This document shows, piece by piece, positions 23,142-32,329 of a DNA stretch of 64,000 bases. Where the stretch lies: the NCBI GenBank assembly GCA_030015575.1, contig CM057347.1, forward strand, positions 406,628,248 through 406,692,247. Reading direction: 5' to 3'. Position 1 is the stretch's first letter; each line of letters opens with the position of its first letter. The translations under genes were made by a program, and so were the position numbers. Under the pieces are notes generated by a model. That model was not told the origin of the DNA. It saw only the letters and a list, made by a program, of their open reading frames with translations, and made no database searches. The DNA comes from Agapanthus africanus (taxonomy: Eukaryota; Streptophyta; Magnoliopsida; Asparagales; Amaryllidaceae).

Positions 23142-23400
23142 GGCGCAGATGCCCCAGCGCGTGACACGTGTCGCGCAGTGCACAGCGCAGCGCAACTGCT
23201 CTAGCGCATCTGCGCTGACACGTGTCGCGCAGCGCACAGCGCAGCGCATCTGCGCCAGCGCATCTGCGCTGACACGTGTCGCGCAGCGCAGCGCTTGCGC
23301 AACTGCGCTGACACGTGTCGCACAGCGCAGCGTTTGCGCAACTGCGCTAGCGCATCTGCGCTGACACGTGTCGCGCAGCGCAGTGCCTGCGCAACTGAAG
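23142..23400 (-). promoter_or_regulatory. GC-rich repeat with multiple G-box/ABRE palindromes
   Basis: Tandem units of about 50-60 bp built from GCGC-containing palindromes and TGACACGTGTC. Five CACGTG sites lie in this block, and about ten lie in the whole LTR (others near 22379, 22438, 22513, 22593, 23489). CACGTG is the core bound by plant bZIP/bHLH factors, and ACGTGGC is the ABA-response element core. Confidence 0.75.
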
Positions 23401-23649
23401 CGTTGCTTCCTTTAATTTTGCTAAAAATAGAGCTTTGCTCTGATTGGGCGCGCCTTTTTGGGCACTGCGCTGATGCATCTGCGCATTACACGTGGCGTGT
23501 TGCGCAGCGCGAATATACTGAAGTGTTGCTTCATTTATTAGGTTTTAAATTTTCAAAGCAGAGCTTTGCTCTGATTGGGGGAAGATGAAGCATTGCTTCA
23601 TCTCCCGCCTCAGAATTTGAACAGAGTTTTGCTCTGATTGGGGTAAACA

Positions 23650-23662
23650 AATGCCCCCCACC
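23650..23662 (-). other. Tat-1 polypurine tract
   Basis: The minus strand reads GGTGGGGGGCATT directly before the 3' LTR start. Confidence 0.85.
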
Positions 23663-23754
23663 GTTGCGCTTACGTGGCCCCAAACGTGAGCGCAACGGTG
23701 GCGGAATTCCAACCGCCGTGACAACTTTTGGAAGTCGAAGAGGCACTTGAGGCC

Positions 23755-23762
23755 TATAAATA
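23755..23762 (+). promoter_or_regulatory. Plus-strand TATA box of the antisense unit in Tat-1
   Basis: TATAAATA in context GGCCTATAAATAGG, outside the LTR and pointing away from it, about 500 bases upstream of the antisense ORF. An ACGT-containing palindromic stretch precedes it. Confidence 0.55.
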
Positions 23763-23884
23763 GGACCTTTGGTCCCCCACTGATGCTTATCATCTTTCAG
23801 ATTTTTATTTTCAAAAACTTCAGAGCTTTGCTCTTGCCTTCAAGAACTCTAGAGCTTCGCTCTTCTTTCCAAAGTTTTTTTTTA

Positions 23885-24140
23885 GAAAAAAACTTTAGGT
23901 AAAATTGATTCTTAGATTAAATTAATTTTAATTAATCTTAACCAGCAGAGCTTTGCTCTCATAGATCTTTCGATCTAAAAAGATCCCCATTGGGGTTTCA
24001 CTAGCAGAGCTTTGCTCATTTTCAAAGTTAGAGACTTTAGGTAAAATTAATATAAATCAAATTAATTTAAATTAATCTTAGTCAAAGATCTTTGCTCTCA
24101 CAGATCTTTTGATCTAAAGAGATCCCCATTGGGGTTTCAT
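23885..24140 (+). repeat. Direct duplication of about 140 bp in antisense-unit leader
   Basis: Two copies of a block running from ACTTTAGGTAAAATT (23892, 24034) through CCCCATTGGGG (23984, 24125). Both carry a GTAAAA donor-like site. Confidence 0.85.
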
Positions 24141-24260
24141 TGAGCTTTTGTTCATGGGTTTTAATCCCTGAACAGAGCTTTGCTCTCTTGGAATTTAGCC
24201 CTCTATGTATATTATTTTTCTTCTATCGCTAATCTTCCTGTGGTATTTCCTCTAGGCATA

Positions 24261-24677
24261 ATGGCGGTGCATCTATACAGTTTGCACGAGTTCATCACCT
24301 ATGACGATATCCGCGCACAGGGTCATCAACAAAACCAGGAGTTTACAGACGCTCAATGTGCAGAGGTTATGGGTCGTCTGAACGCAAGTGGTGGTTGGCT
24401 GCTACCCCGTCGTTCGGCTCTTTTGAAGGTCGTGCTGGGAGCAATATGGAGAGCACTTTCGGGTCTTCATGAGGCCCTGCCGTTCAATGCGCTGGATGAT
24501 GCCGAGGACAAGGTGCATTTAGTGTACCTGACGGGGCTGATCTCGAAGAGACGGCGGGACAGCCTCATTGACATCCTACATCAAATCTTCCAGCAGACGA
24601 CGATAGTTGCTGCTTATCGGAGGCCGGGAGGGCTTGCCGATGATATTGAACAGAGGAGCGCGAAAGGCTGCGCATAA
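24261..24677 (+). CDS. Antisense ORF in Tat-1, unknown 138-residue protein
   Basis: Opposite in strand to Tat-1 gag, between the polypurine tract and the repeat region. The ATG at 24261 is preferred over the upstream in-frame ATG at 24180. The bases between look like the end of an intron (CTAAT branch-like site, pyrimidine-rich tract, TCTAG at 24251-24255), and donor-like GTAAAA sites lie at 23899 and 24041. With the TATA box at 23755 this makes a complete gene layout. The product begins 'MAVHLYSLHEFITYDDIRAQ' and is soluble and helix-rich in appearance, with a basic patch 'SKRRRDSL' near residue 95; no family recognised. Extra ORFs, some antisense, are known downstream of pol in Tat-lineage elements; whether this belongs to those cannot be decided here. 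Confidence 0.6.
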   Translation: MAVHLYSLHEFITYDDIRAQGHQQNQEFTDAQCAEVMGRLNASGGWLLPRRSALLKVVLGAIWRALSGLHEALPFNALDDAEDKVHLVYLTGLISKRRRDSLIDILHQIFQQTTIVAAYRRPGGLADDIEQRSAKGCA

Positions 24678-25740
24678 GAATAATCAGAAAGGCCAGAAGG
24701 ACTCTGGATGGCCTTACTTTTGACTTTCTCAATCCGTGCCCTGGATCTGAAGTTATTCCATTGTAATAATATTTTTCGTTCACTGTTTTTTATGATTGTA
24801 AGAATTTTTGGCAATATGAATGAAAACTTTTTATTTCAGCTTGTCTTATTTCTCGTCCTGAGTCTTCTGCCCATGCATGAATGAATGTGTCTTGAACGCT
24901 TGATCAAATGTAAATCGGATGCTCTTTCTGTTGCTTTTCCTCTTTCTCAGCATGTCGTCACAATTAGCAGGTAATAGATTAAGCTTCTTGATTTCTTCAC
25001 GAGATAGCGAGGGCTTAGGCCGCAGGTTCAGATCTGCTGCCTAAGACTTTTCAACTCTATGAGCCGTGAGGGTCTCATAGAGACTTTTCTCCCTACGGAT
25101 CGAGAGGATCTCGTAGGTGGGTTTTTCTCCTTAGGAATCGTGAGGATTCCTAAGTGTATGTTCCTATGTAAGTTGTAAGGATCCTACAAGAGAATTTTTC
25201 CCTCTTACGAGTCGAGAGGACTTGTAAGCGGTTGTTTCCCTCCTTGTCGAAGTTCGATGTTGGAGAGTGAGACCCGTGGATGGTATGCAAGAGACCGTTT
25301 TGGGCCAACTTGCAGGGTCCCAGTGCTTAGGAAACAGGCTTCTTTTATGCCCACTGCCTAAGGCTTTATCTCACGAGTCGAGCCGCCTCAACAATTTTTT
25401 TCGCAAGTCGAGACGAATCGAGCGTTTCTCACAAGAACATCTTAACGTCGCATTTAACCTCTGCTCTTTACGACATAAGCCCGTTAAGGTTGGTGGTATT
25501 TAGGGTTTTGTCCATCGTACCGTCGCATAAGCTGATATAGTCCTCGATAGGCAATCGTGTTGTTCGAGTAGCCCTGCGACTGCCGTGTCTCTGATCCCTT
25601 CGGGGGCTGGACAAGACGTCTTCAAGCAATCCTCCTTGGCAGTTTGACCGTCGGAAGAGCAAGCGTTAGGAATTTGCCATGTCGCTTTTTACTTGAGTTA
25701 GGCTTATTTTGGTGAGCCCCGATGAGTCATAACAACTCCG
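24678..25740 (-). other. Tat-1 repeat region, first part, with hairpin array 1
   Basis: No coding similarity. A run of five hairpins lies at 25057-25228 (separate entry). Around 25268-25330 a module beginning CCCGTGGAT resembles LTR sequence at about 21289. Possible poly(A) sites for the antisense unit (AATAAT near 24764) lie at the start. Confidence 0.7.
25057..25228 (-). repeat. Hairpin array 1: about 37-bp period, variable stems, constant loop
   Basis: Units at 25057, 25092, 25130, about 25165 and 25204. Example 25130-25154: stem CTTAGGAATC, loop GTGAG, perfect 10 bp. Example 25204-25228: stem CTTACGAGTC, loop GAGAG, one G-T pair. Units are joined by a TTTTCTCC-like linker. Confidence 0.88.
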
Positions 25741-27640
25741 CGCTGGTGTGGGGATGATCTCCGATAGTCTTTCGGGCTTTATATGAGTTGCCGTCAAGAC
25801 CCTGAAGCTAGGAATTTGGCCTTTGCTTTGTTTGCTGGCATTGCGTCTGCTGTATCGAGACGAATGTTGCGGTGGGAACTAGGGATTTTGCCGTGGCTCC
25901 GTTTGTTTGATGACGTTGCGTCTGCTGTGTCGAGACGAACGTTGGGGTCACATCTCGTCTGCTGTATCGAGACGGACGTCGAGGTTGTCTCTAGGTTGCT
26001 GGTGAACCGCCGAGGTTTGGAACTAGGGATTTTGCCGTGGCTCCATTCGTTTAATGACGTTGCGTCTGCTGTGTCGAGACGAACATTGGGGTGACATCTT
26101 GTCTGCTGTATTGAGACGGACGTCGAGGTGGTGACCATTCTGTGCTGGTGCGAGATGATCTCCGATTGTCTTTCCGGTTTTATATGAGTTACCGTCAAGA
26201 CGTCGAAGCTAGGAATGTGGCCTTCGCTTCGTTTGCTTTGGTGTGTCCAAATCCCGTTGGAGGAAGAACGCTGGGGTTGACATTTCGTCTGCTGTATCGA
26301 GATGAACGTCAAGGTGGTGACCACTCTGTGCTGGTGCGAGATGACCTCCGATTGTCTTTCCGGTTTTATGTGAGTTACCGTAAAGACGTTGAAGTTAGGA
26401 ATGTGGCCTTCGCTTCGTTTGCTTTGTCACGTCCGAATCCCTGCTGGAGGAAGAACGCTGGGGTGACAACTCGTCTGCTGTATCGAAACGAACGTCGAGG
26501 AGGTGACCACTCTGTGCTGGTGCGAGATGACCTCCGATTGTCTTTCCGGTTTTATGTGAGTTACCGTAAAGACGTTGAAGTTAGGAATATGGCCTTCGCT
26601 TCGTTTGCTTTGTCACGTCCGAATCCCTGCTGGAGGAAGAACGCTGGGGTGACAACTCGTCTGCTGTATCGAAACGAACGTCGAGGAGGTGACCACTCCA
26701 TGTGAGATGATCTCCGGTGGTCTTTCAGGCTTTATATAACTTGCCGTTAAGACCTTGAAGCTAGGAATTTGGCCTTCGCTTCATTTTCTCACACTGCGTC
26801 TGGTGTATTGAAACGAATGCTGAGGTGGAGCTGGGATTTTGCCGTCACTCCGCTTGGTTTCGACCATGGGGTCTTTTGTTAACTTTGCATGTACACCCTG
26901 CTGGACTGCGAAGGAACGCCGTTGTTGACATTGCGTCTTCTGTAACGAGACAAATGCTAAGGTGGAGTTGGGATTTTGCCATTACTCCACTTTGTTTCGA
27001 CCGTGAGGTCTTTTGTTGACGTTGCATCTGCCTCCAGCTGGACTGCGGAGGAACGCTGTTGTTGACATTGCGTCTACTGTATCGAGACGAACGTAGGGGT
27101 GACATCTCGTCTGCTGTATCGAGACGGACGTCGAGGTTGTCTCTATGTTGCTAATGAACTGTCGAGTTTTGGAACTAGGGATTTTGCCATGGCTCTATTT
27201 GTTTGATGATTGTTGCGTCTGCTGTATCGAGACGAACGTCGAAGTGGTGACCATTCCGCACTGGTGTGAGATGATCTCTAGTTGTTTTTCAGGCTTTATA
27301 TGACTCGCCGTTAAGACCTTGAAGCTAGGAATTTGGCCTTCGCTTCGTTTTCTGTGCCACGTCTGAATCTCCGCTTGTTTGATGATATTGCGTCTGCTGT
27401 GTCGAGACGAACGTCGAGGTGGTGACCATTTCATGCTGACATAAGACGATCTCCAGTTGTCTTTCTAGCTTTATATGACTCGCCGTTAAGAATTTGGCCT
27501 TCGCTTCGTTTGCTTTGTCACGTCCGAATCCTGTAAGAGGAAGAACGCTGGGGTGACAATTCATCTGCTGTATCGAAACGAACGCCGGGGTGGAGCTGGG
27601 ATTTTGCCGTGGCTCCGTTTGTTTGATTGTTAGGCTGTAG
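25740..27640 (-). repeat. Tat-1 tandem repeat block, about 188-bp units
   Basis: Repeats anchored by CTCCGATTGTCTTTCCGG near 26160, 26347 and 26535 (spacing 187-188), with degenerate units near 25755, 26709, 27276 and 27452. A sub-motif TCTGCTGTATCGAGACGAACG recurs about fifteen times. Open frames across it (for example 26142-26705) follow from repetition and are not taken as genes. Confidence 0.85.
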
Positions 27641-27829
27641 ATATTGCCGTTAAGATTTGGCTCCGTTTTCTGATGGAGCATTGGGAAGGAAAGGGTGCCT
27701 CCTTCTTTGTTTGTGCCCCTGGATCGTATACAAGGATTGCTGTACTATCGCCTGTAGGGCCAAAGTTTCATTCATTCATTTTTTTATTATTTCCGCGATG
27801 CTCTATCATTTCAGCTTTTATATCGCGAA

Positions 27830-28045
27830 GGTCGTGATTGCCCCATCATTTCGGCTATTTTTCGCGGTGCCCAATCATTTCGGCTATTTATTTTATTTTT
27901 ACTCGCTGCTTTTTATTGCGAGTTGCCCAATCATTTCGGCTATTTTGCATGCATACATTTTTACTTGCTGCTTTTTATTGCAAGTTGCCCCATTATTTCG
28001 GCTATTTCGTATGCATGTGTGGCTCGCTGATTTTTTATCGCGAGT
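27830..28045 (-). repeat. Repeats with CATTTCGGCTATTT and covarying hairpins
   Basis: Five copies of ATTTCGGCTATTT-type units. Three hairpins share the inner TGCTTTTTATT-like loop with arms ACTCGC/GCGAGT (27901), ACTTGC/GCAAGT (27962) and CTCGC/GCGAG (28022). Confidence 0.85.
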
Positions 28046-29260
28046 GTGGAACTTGGAATCTGACACCAATCTCAGCATCAGCATCGCTACAACTAGAATA
28101 TTGCCAGGAGCGAATCATCATTTTCCATGAAGGGACTTGGAATTTGATACCGTTTTAGGCATCAGCATCGCTACAACTGGGATATTGCCAGGAGCGAATC
28201 ATCATTTGCCTTTGTCGATATCGAACAAAGGGTGGCTTAGTAAACAGGGTTAGGATTCTGTCGACTAAGGCTTTTGACTTCATGAGCCGTAAGGGTCTCA
28301 CAAAGGTATTTCTCCCTACAAGTCGTGAGGATCTCGTAGGTGTGTTTTCTCCTTAGGGATCATGAGGATTCCTAAGTGTATGTTCCTATGTAAGTCGTAA
28401 GGATCTTACAAAAGGGTTTTCTCCTCATAAGTCGAGAGGACTTGCAAGGGTTATTCACCGTGCGAACATATCGCTAGCCTCGGATGGGACTTAGTTAGGG
28501 AAATGTTTATTCGCGCCCGTGGATTGTATACAAGGGTCAGTATCGAGCCGCTTGTAGGGCCATAACGAAAGTTGTGGGGATTGCTTAAGCACAGGTTTAG
28601 GTCTCTGTAACTTAAGACTTTCAAATCTTATGAGCCGTGAGGGTCCCATAAGAGAGTTCTCCTTACGAGTCGTGAGGATCTCGCAAGTGTATTTTCTCCT
28701 TAGGAATCGTGGGGATCCCTAAGTGTGTTGCTCCCTTGTGAGTCGTAAGGATCTCACGCGGGTGGTTTCTCCTTACAAGGTCGAGAGGATTTTGTAAGTG
28801 TTCTTTAACGAGGTTGCGCCCTTTCGGGTTTTCATAAACACTCGCCGGTAGTCCTGCTGTTTTTACTCACAGAGCCCTTTCGGGTTTTCATCCGTGCCTA
28901 TTTTGCTTATGGACATACCGTTTTTTTCCTCTTTTTTTTTTACGAGGTCACGTCCTTTCGGGTTTTCACGAACACTCGCCGGTAGCCCTGCTGTTTTTAC
29001 TCACGGAGCCCTTTCGGGTTTTCATCCGTGCCCTTTTTGCTTATGGACATACCGTTTTTATTTATTATATTTTTCTTTATTTATATTTTTTTTATTCACC
29101 TCGTCAGCCTAAAGATGCTACGGTATTAGTTTAAGGACGTTTCGGTCCTTTGCAAGTTTTAGGACAATGCGGTCCATCATTAGTTTAAGGACATCTCGGT
29201 CCGCCGTCGCTGTATTTGAGGCGAATATCTAGTTTATTGACTTTTCGGTCTATGGGGCTT
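28046..29260 (-). repeat. Tat-1 repeat region, last part: duplications and hairpin arrays 2 and 3
   Basis: A duplication of about 100 bp (28046-28205, anchor 'tattgccaggagcgaatca'), hairpin array 2 (about 28281-28460), array 3 (about 28630-28800), a duplication of about 134 bp with CCCTTTCGGGTTTTC (28805-29060), and LTR-like 27-bp-type units (29125-29235). No pol similarity. Confidence 0.8.
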
Positions 29261-29410
29261 TCTCTATGACTGATCACGATGCCCCCGGCGTATCCATCTT
29301 TCTCAGAGCGTGTGGTTGTGGCGGGTTCATCTTCCAATTTTCGGACAACGCGAACTTGCCCTGTTGGTATTGATCTTCAACCCAGTTCTTGAAGACGTAG
29401 CAGTCCTCGA

Positions 29411-32329
29411 TCAGGTGACCAACTGTTTGGTGGTAAGGGCAATATTAGGATTATTAACATCGCCTGGCCGCAACGGACGTTTTGGACCCGGCAGATTAAT
29501 GAGTCTGTCGCACACTGCCAGCTCGAACAGTCCCCTTGTTTTATCTTGCGGAAACGAGTAAGGACGTTTCAACTTTTCCTGGAGGGGTTGCCGCTTGTTG
29601 CTTTGGCAAGCAACCGGTCTAAGGTCACCTGATTGTTGTTGAGCGCTGGTGACGAGGGCCGTTTTTCCTTTTCTTTTATCCTTTTTGTTCGCTCCGTTGT
29701 TTACGGGGCCGAGATTTTTTTCGAATAGCATGCGATTATATGGCTGAACGTTCTCGCAGCTTCTCAATTCCTTTATTTTCGAAATAGATTCCCTGAGGGA
29801 AGGGTTGGTGGTAGCTTCTTCGTCAGAGTCGCTTCCAAAGGTGATAATTTGCGATACCTTAGAGTCGGCCGTATGACAATCGTCGGCGGCTCTTTTGCGA
29901 TCATCTATCGCATTTTTTCGACGTCTACAAGCTTTACATTTTGTCCTGTCGAAGTGTTGCTTTTTAGCGACATACCCTTGCCACCAACAGTTAAAAGATT
30001 CGCAGTCTTCGGTAGGATGTATGATCTTCTGATGATATAAGCAGAAGTTAGGGTGCATCTCTACCTCAGCGAGAGTATTTTCTTCAAAGGGCGGTAGTTT
30101 CACTCCTACTGATAAAGCTTTGGCGAACCTTTTCCTCGTCTTGAATTTGTTTTTATCCGCAGTGGATGACTTTTGATTTGACGGGAATGCCTTGGCTTTT
30201 TCCAGTATGGCCATTTCACGCTCTTGATTGGCTTTTGCTTTCAGACGAATTTTATTTAGGAAGACATCGATCAGCTCGTCTGATGGCTGTAGAATTTCCG
30301 GTTCGGGGTTCGCCATTGGTTTTTCGGCGCAAGAAGCTTCTTTATTATCTGTCAGTGAGTGAGAAATCACATGACGAGTCGCTACGTAGTCTTCGGATTC
30401 ATCTGATGAGTTTTCTCCATCGTTTTCATCCTTGACTAAAGAACAAACTGCCCCTAGCGTGTCCGTCTTCTTTGGAGAGTCCGGCTGTGGTGGGTTTACC
30501 TTCCAGTTTTCCGACAGTGCGAACTTGCCTTGTAGGTACTGATCCTCGATCCATCCCTTAAAGACGAAACAATCCTCAATCGGGTGACTTACCATTTGGT
30601 GGTAAGGGCAATAATTGAGATTATTAAGATCGCCTGGCTGCGACAGACGCTTTGGACTCGGCAGATTGATGAGTCTGTTGCGCACTGCCAGCTCGAACAG
30701 TTTTCTCGTTTTATCCTGAGGAAACGAGTAAGGACGTCCCAGTCTCTCCTCGAGGGATGGGCGTGGACGCATATTGTTTTGACGGACAACCGGCTTTAAG
30801 TTGCTCGACCGTTGTTGAGTATTGGCAACAAAGGTTGCTTTCCCTTTGCCCTTTTCATTCCAAGGCTCTGTCTTTGAAGGAGATGGTTCATGGCCCACCT
30901 GGTCCATTTGGGCCAGCTTGTCAATCAAGGCCTGGAAGGTGGTCGGCTTAAAAAACATCATGAATTGGGAGATGGTCGCTTGAGGGCCGAGAGTACCCAC
31001 GAACATGCCCACGGCAGGAGCTTCTTCGATGCGCTGCTCGCACTTTGACCATAGATTACGCCACTGTATCGCATACTGGACCCAAGTTTCTGTAGGCTTC
31101 ACCCTGGCATTGATCAATGCCGTGATTGGGGTGCGTTCGCTAGCACTTGTAAAACGCTGGGTGAATAGCAACTCCATCTCTGCGAATGTCTTGACAGAGT
31201 CATTTGGGAGTTCAGAGTACCACTCGAACGCCGTCTCCGATAAGCTGCCGACGAATTGGCGGAGCAAGAGTTTATCATCGCCGCTAGTGTTGCCACATAA
31301 GGCTCTGAATTGAGCGACGTGCTGATGCGGATTTCCCTTCCCCTTGTATACATGGAACTTAAGGATCGTATATTCCGGCGGGTAACTGATTTGGTCATAC
31401 CAGCTCGGGTATGGTCGCCCAGTTTTGACGACTTGGCTGGCCGCTTCACTCGCCTGATGAGCTCGTATTTGCTGAGCTATATAGTCATCTAGTGCAGCTT
31501 TGGAAATGGTTTCCTCCTTGGCTGTTGAAAGAGCCGGAGGAGGATCAGATATTTCCCCTCCGTCATTTCCGACAATGACTGGAGGGTCTTCAGCTGGAGG
31601 GTCCGGCTGTAACATCATCCCTACCATGTCTTGGAAGAGGAGTGCCATTTGTTTTATGTTAGCTGCTTGTTCTGTGGCTTCCGTGTCCTTCTTTTTGAGG
31701 ATTCTACGTAAGAAGTCAGCATCAATCTCTTGTTCGTAACGCTGCTCTGATGATTCTTCCGAACTTTCTTTCGGTTCGGTAAGTGCAGCCATCACAGTCA
31801 TCATTTCCTGAAGCTTCTGTTGCTGCTCCTGGGCTTTCGTCACAGATCGGGTGAGCGGTCGGTGACCCGTCGAAGCACGGCTTTCCTCCTTTCCGCAAGC
31901 CATATAAACGGTGTGCACCACCATGCCCCCAGACTTGGGGCGTTTGTGTTCAGTGTCTTTGCGATTTGCCAAAGACACGGGGGCTTTTTGCGGCCTCCTT
32001 CTTTGAGTGATTGGAGTTAAGGGAGCCGTTGTAGTGGGCATCCGAGTAGCTATTGTTTTTTGTGGATTGACGGAGTAATCCTTCTCCTGCCTTACCTTCA
32101 TCTTTTCTTGTCGGCGGAGATAGTTTTTATCAATTACCGACTCTTGGACCTGTCGCCAGACCTTGTAAATTTTAGAGGACAGCCGTTGAGGGGGCTGCTC
32201 TAGCTTCTTCTCTGGAGTATTCTCCGTAGCTGAAGGAGTTCGCTTCAGCACCGTAGTAGGAGAGTTTCTGCACACCGTGTTTAGCAATTCAAAGCTGTTC
32301 CCGGTTGGAACAGCAGCATCGGTCCCCAC
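29411..32329 (-). CDS. gag: Tat-1 Gag, long open frame of 972 codons
   Basis: An uninterrupted frame covering most of Gag. The capsid-type domain lies around residues 310-470, with 'FHVYKGKGNPHQHVAQFRAL' and 'FEWYSELPNDSVKTFAEME', close to Tat-2 gag. Two zinc-binding modules of the form C-X2-H-X4-H-X4-C follow, near residue 590 (CPYHQMVSHPIEDC) and near residue 770 (CLYHQKIIHPTEDC). A third begins just where the frame is lost at about 29440; coding similarity continues in another frame to about 29262. A segment starting 'RPYSFPQDKTR' is present twice, an internal duplication. Gag packages element RNA. The N-terminal part lies upstream in other frames (next entry), so the natural start is not in this ORF. 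Confidence 0.85.
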   Translation of the reverse strand: MGTDAAVPTGNSFELLNTVCRNSPTTVLKRTPSATENTPEKKLEQPPQRLSSKIYKVWRQVQESVIDKNYLRRQEKMKVRQEKDYSVNPQKTIATRMPTTTAPLTPITQRRRPQKAPVSLANRKDTEHKRPKSGGMVVHTVYMACGKEESRASTGHRPLTRSVTKAQEQQQKLQEMMTVMAALTEPKESSEESSEQRYEQEIDADFLRRILKKKDTEATEQAANIKQMALLFQDMVGMMLQPDPPAEDPPVIVGNDGGEISDPPPALSTAKEETISKAALDDYIAQQIRAHQASEAASQVVKTGRPYPSWYDQISYPPEYTILKFHVYKGKGNPHQHVAQFRALCGNTSGDDKLLLRQFVGSLSETAFEWYSELPNDSVKTFAEMELLFTQRFTSASERTPITALINARVKPTETWVQYAIQWRNLWSKCEQRIEEAPAVGMFVGTLGPQATISQFMMFFKPTTFQALIDKLAQMDQVGHEPSPSKTEPWNEKGKGKATFVANTQQRSSNLKPVVRQNNMRPRPSLEERLGRPYSFPQDKTRKLFELAVRNRLINLPSPKRLSQPGDLNNLNYCPYHQMVSHPIEDCFVFKGWIEDQYLQGKFALSENWKVNPPQPDSPKKTDTLGAVCSLVKDENDGENSSDESEDYVATRHVISHSLTDNKEASCAEKPMANPEPEILQPSDELIDVFLNKIRLKAKANQEREMAILEKAKAFPSNQKSSTADKNKFKTRKRFAKALSVGVKLPPFEENTLAEVEMHPNFCLYHQKIIHPTEDCESFNCWWQGYVAKKQHFDRTKCKACRRRKNAIDDRKRAADDCHTADSKVSQIITFGSDSDEEATTNPSLRESISKIKELRSCENVQPYNRMLFEKNLGPVNNGANKKDKRKGKTALVTSAQQQSGDLRPVACQSNKRQPLQEKLKRPYSFPQDKTRGLFELAVCDRLINLPGPKRPLRPGDVNNPNIALTTKQLVT

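Larger units (their letters stand above)
22073..23602 (-). repeat. Short perfect hairpins with 2-4 nt loops (Tat-1 3' LTR)
   Basis: Plus-strand examples: 22073 GAGCAA loop TC; 22234 GATGC loop AGA; 22301 AGGCCT loop GTT; 22345 TAATGC loop AGA; 22392 AGCGC loop TTT; 22531 GAGTTG loop CGC; 22549 AGAGC loop AAA; 22599 GCGCTCT loop CCCA; 23068 CTTCTGC loop TTT; 23397 GAAGC loop GTT; 23429 AGAGC loop TTT; 23559 CAGAGC loop TTT; 23584 GATGAAGC loop ATT. Most recur in the 5' LTR. Confidence 0.9.
20967..23649 (-). repeat. Tat-1 3' LTR
   Basis: Minus-strand start TGTTTACCCC (23649) and end GGGACCA (20967). Contains the 27-bp array (21713-21960), short hairpins (22073-23602), a GC-rich G-box block (23142-23400) and a minus-strand TATA box (about 22974-22981). 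Nothing that looks like a gene. Confidence 0.93.

Noticed and set aside
24180-24260. N-terminal hydrophobic extension of the antisense ORF as signal peptide or membrane segment
   Set aside because: The stretch looks like the pyrimidine-rich end of an intron; its translation is hydrophobic because of the T-rich sequence.
25783-26705. ORFs with repeated residues such as ASAVSRR and VLVRDDLRLSFRFY in Tat-1
   Set aside because: They follow from the about 188-bp tandem repeat on the strand opposite to gag; frames break in diverged units.
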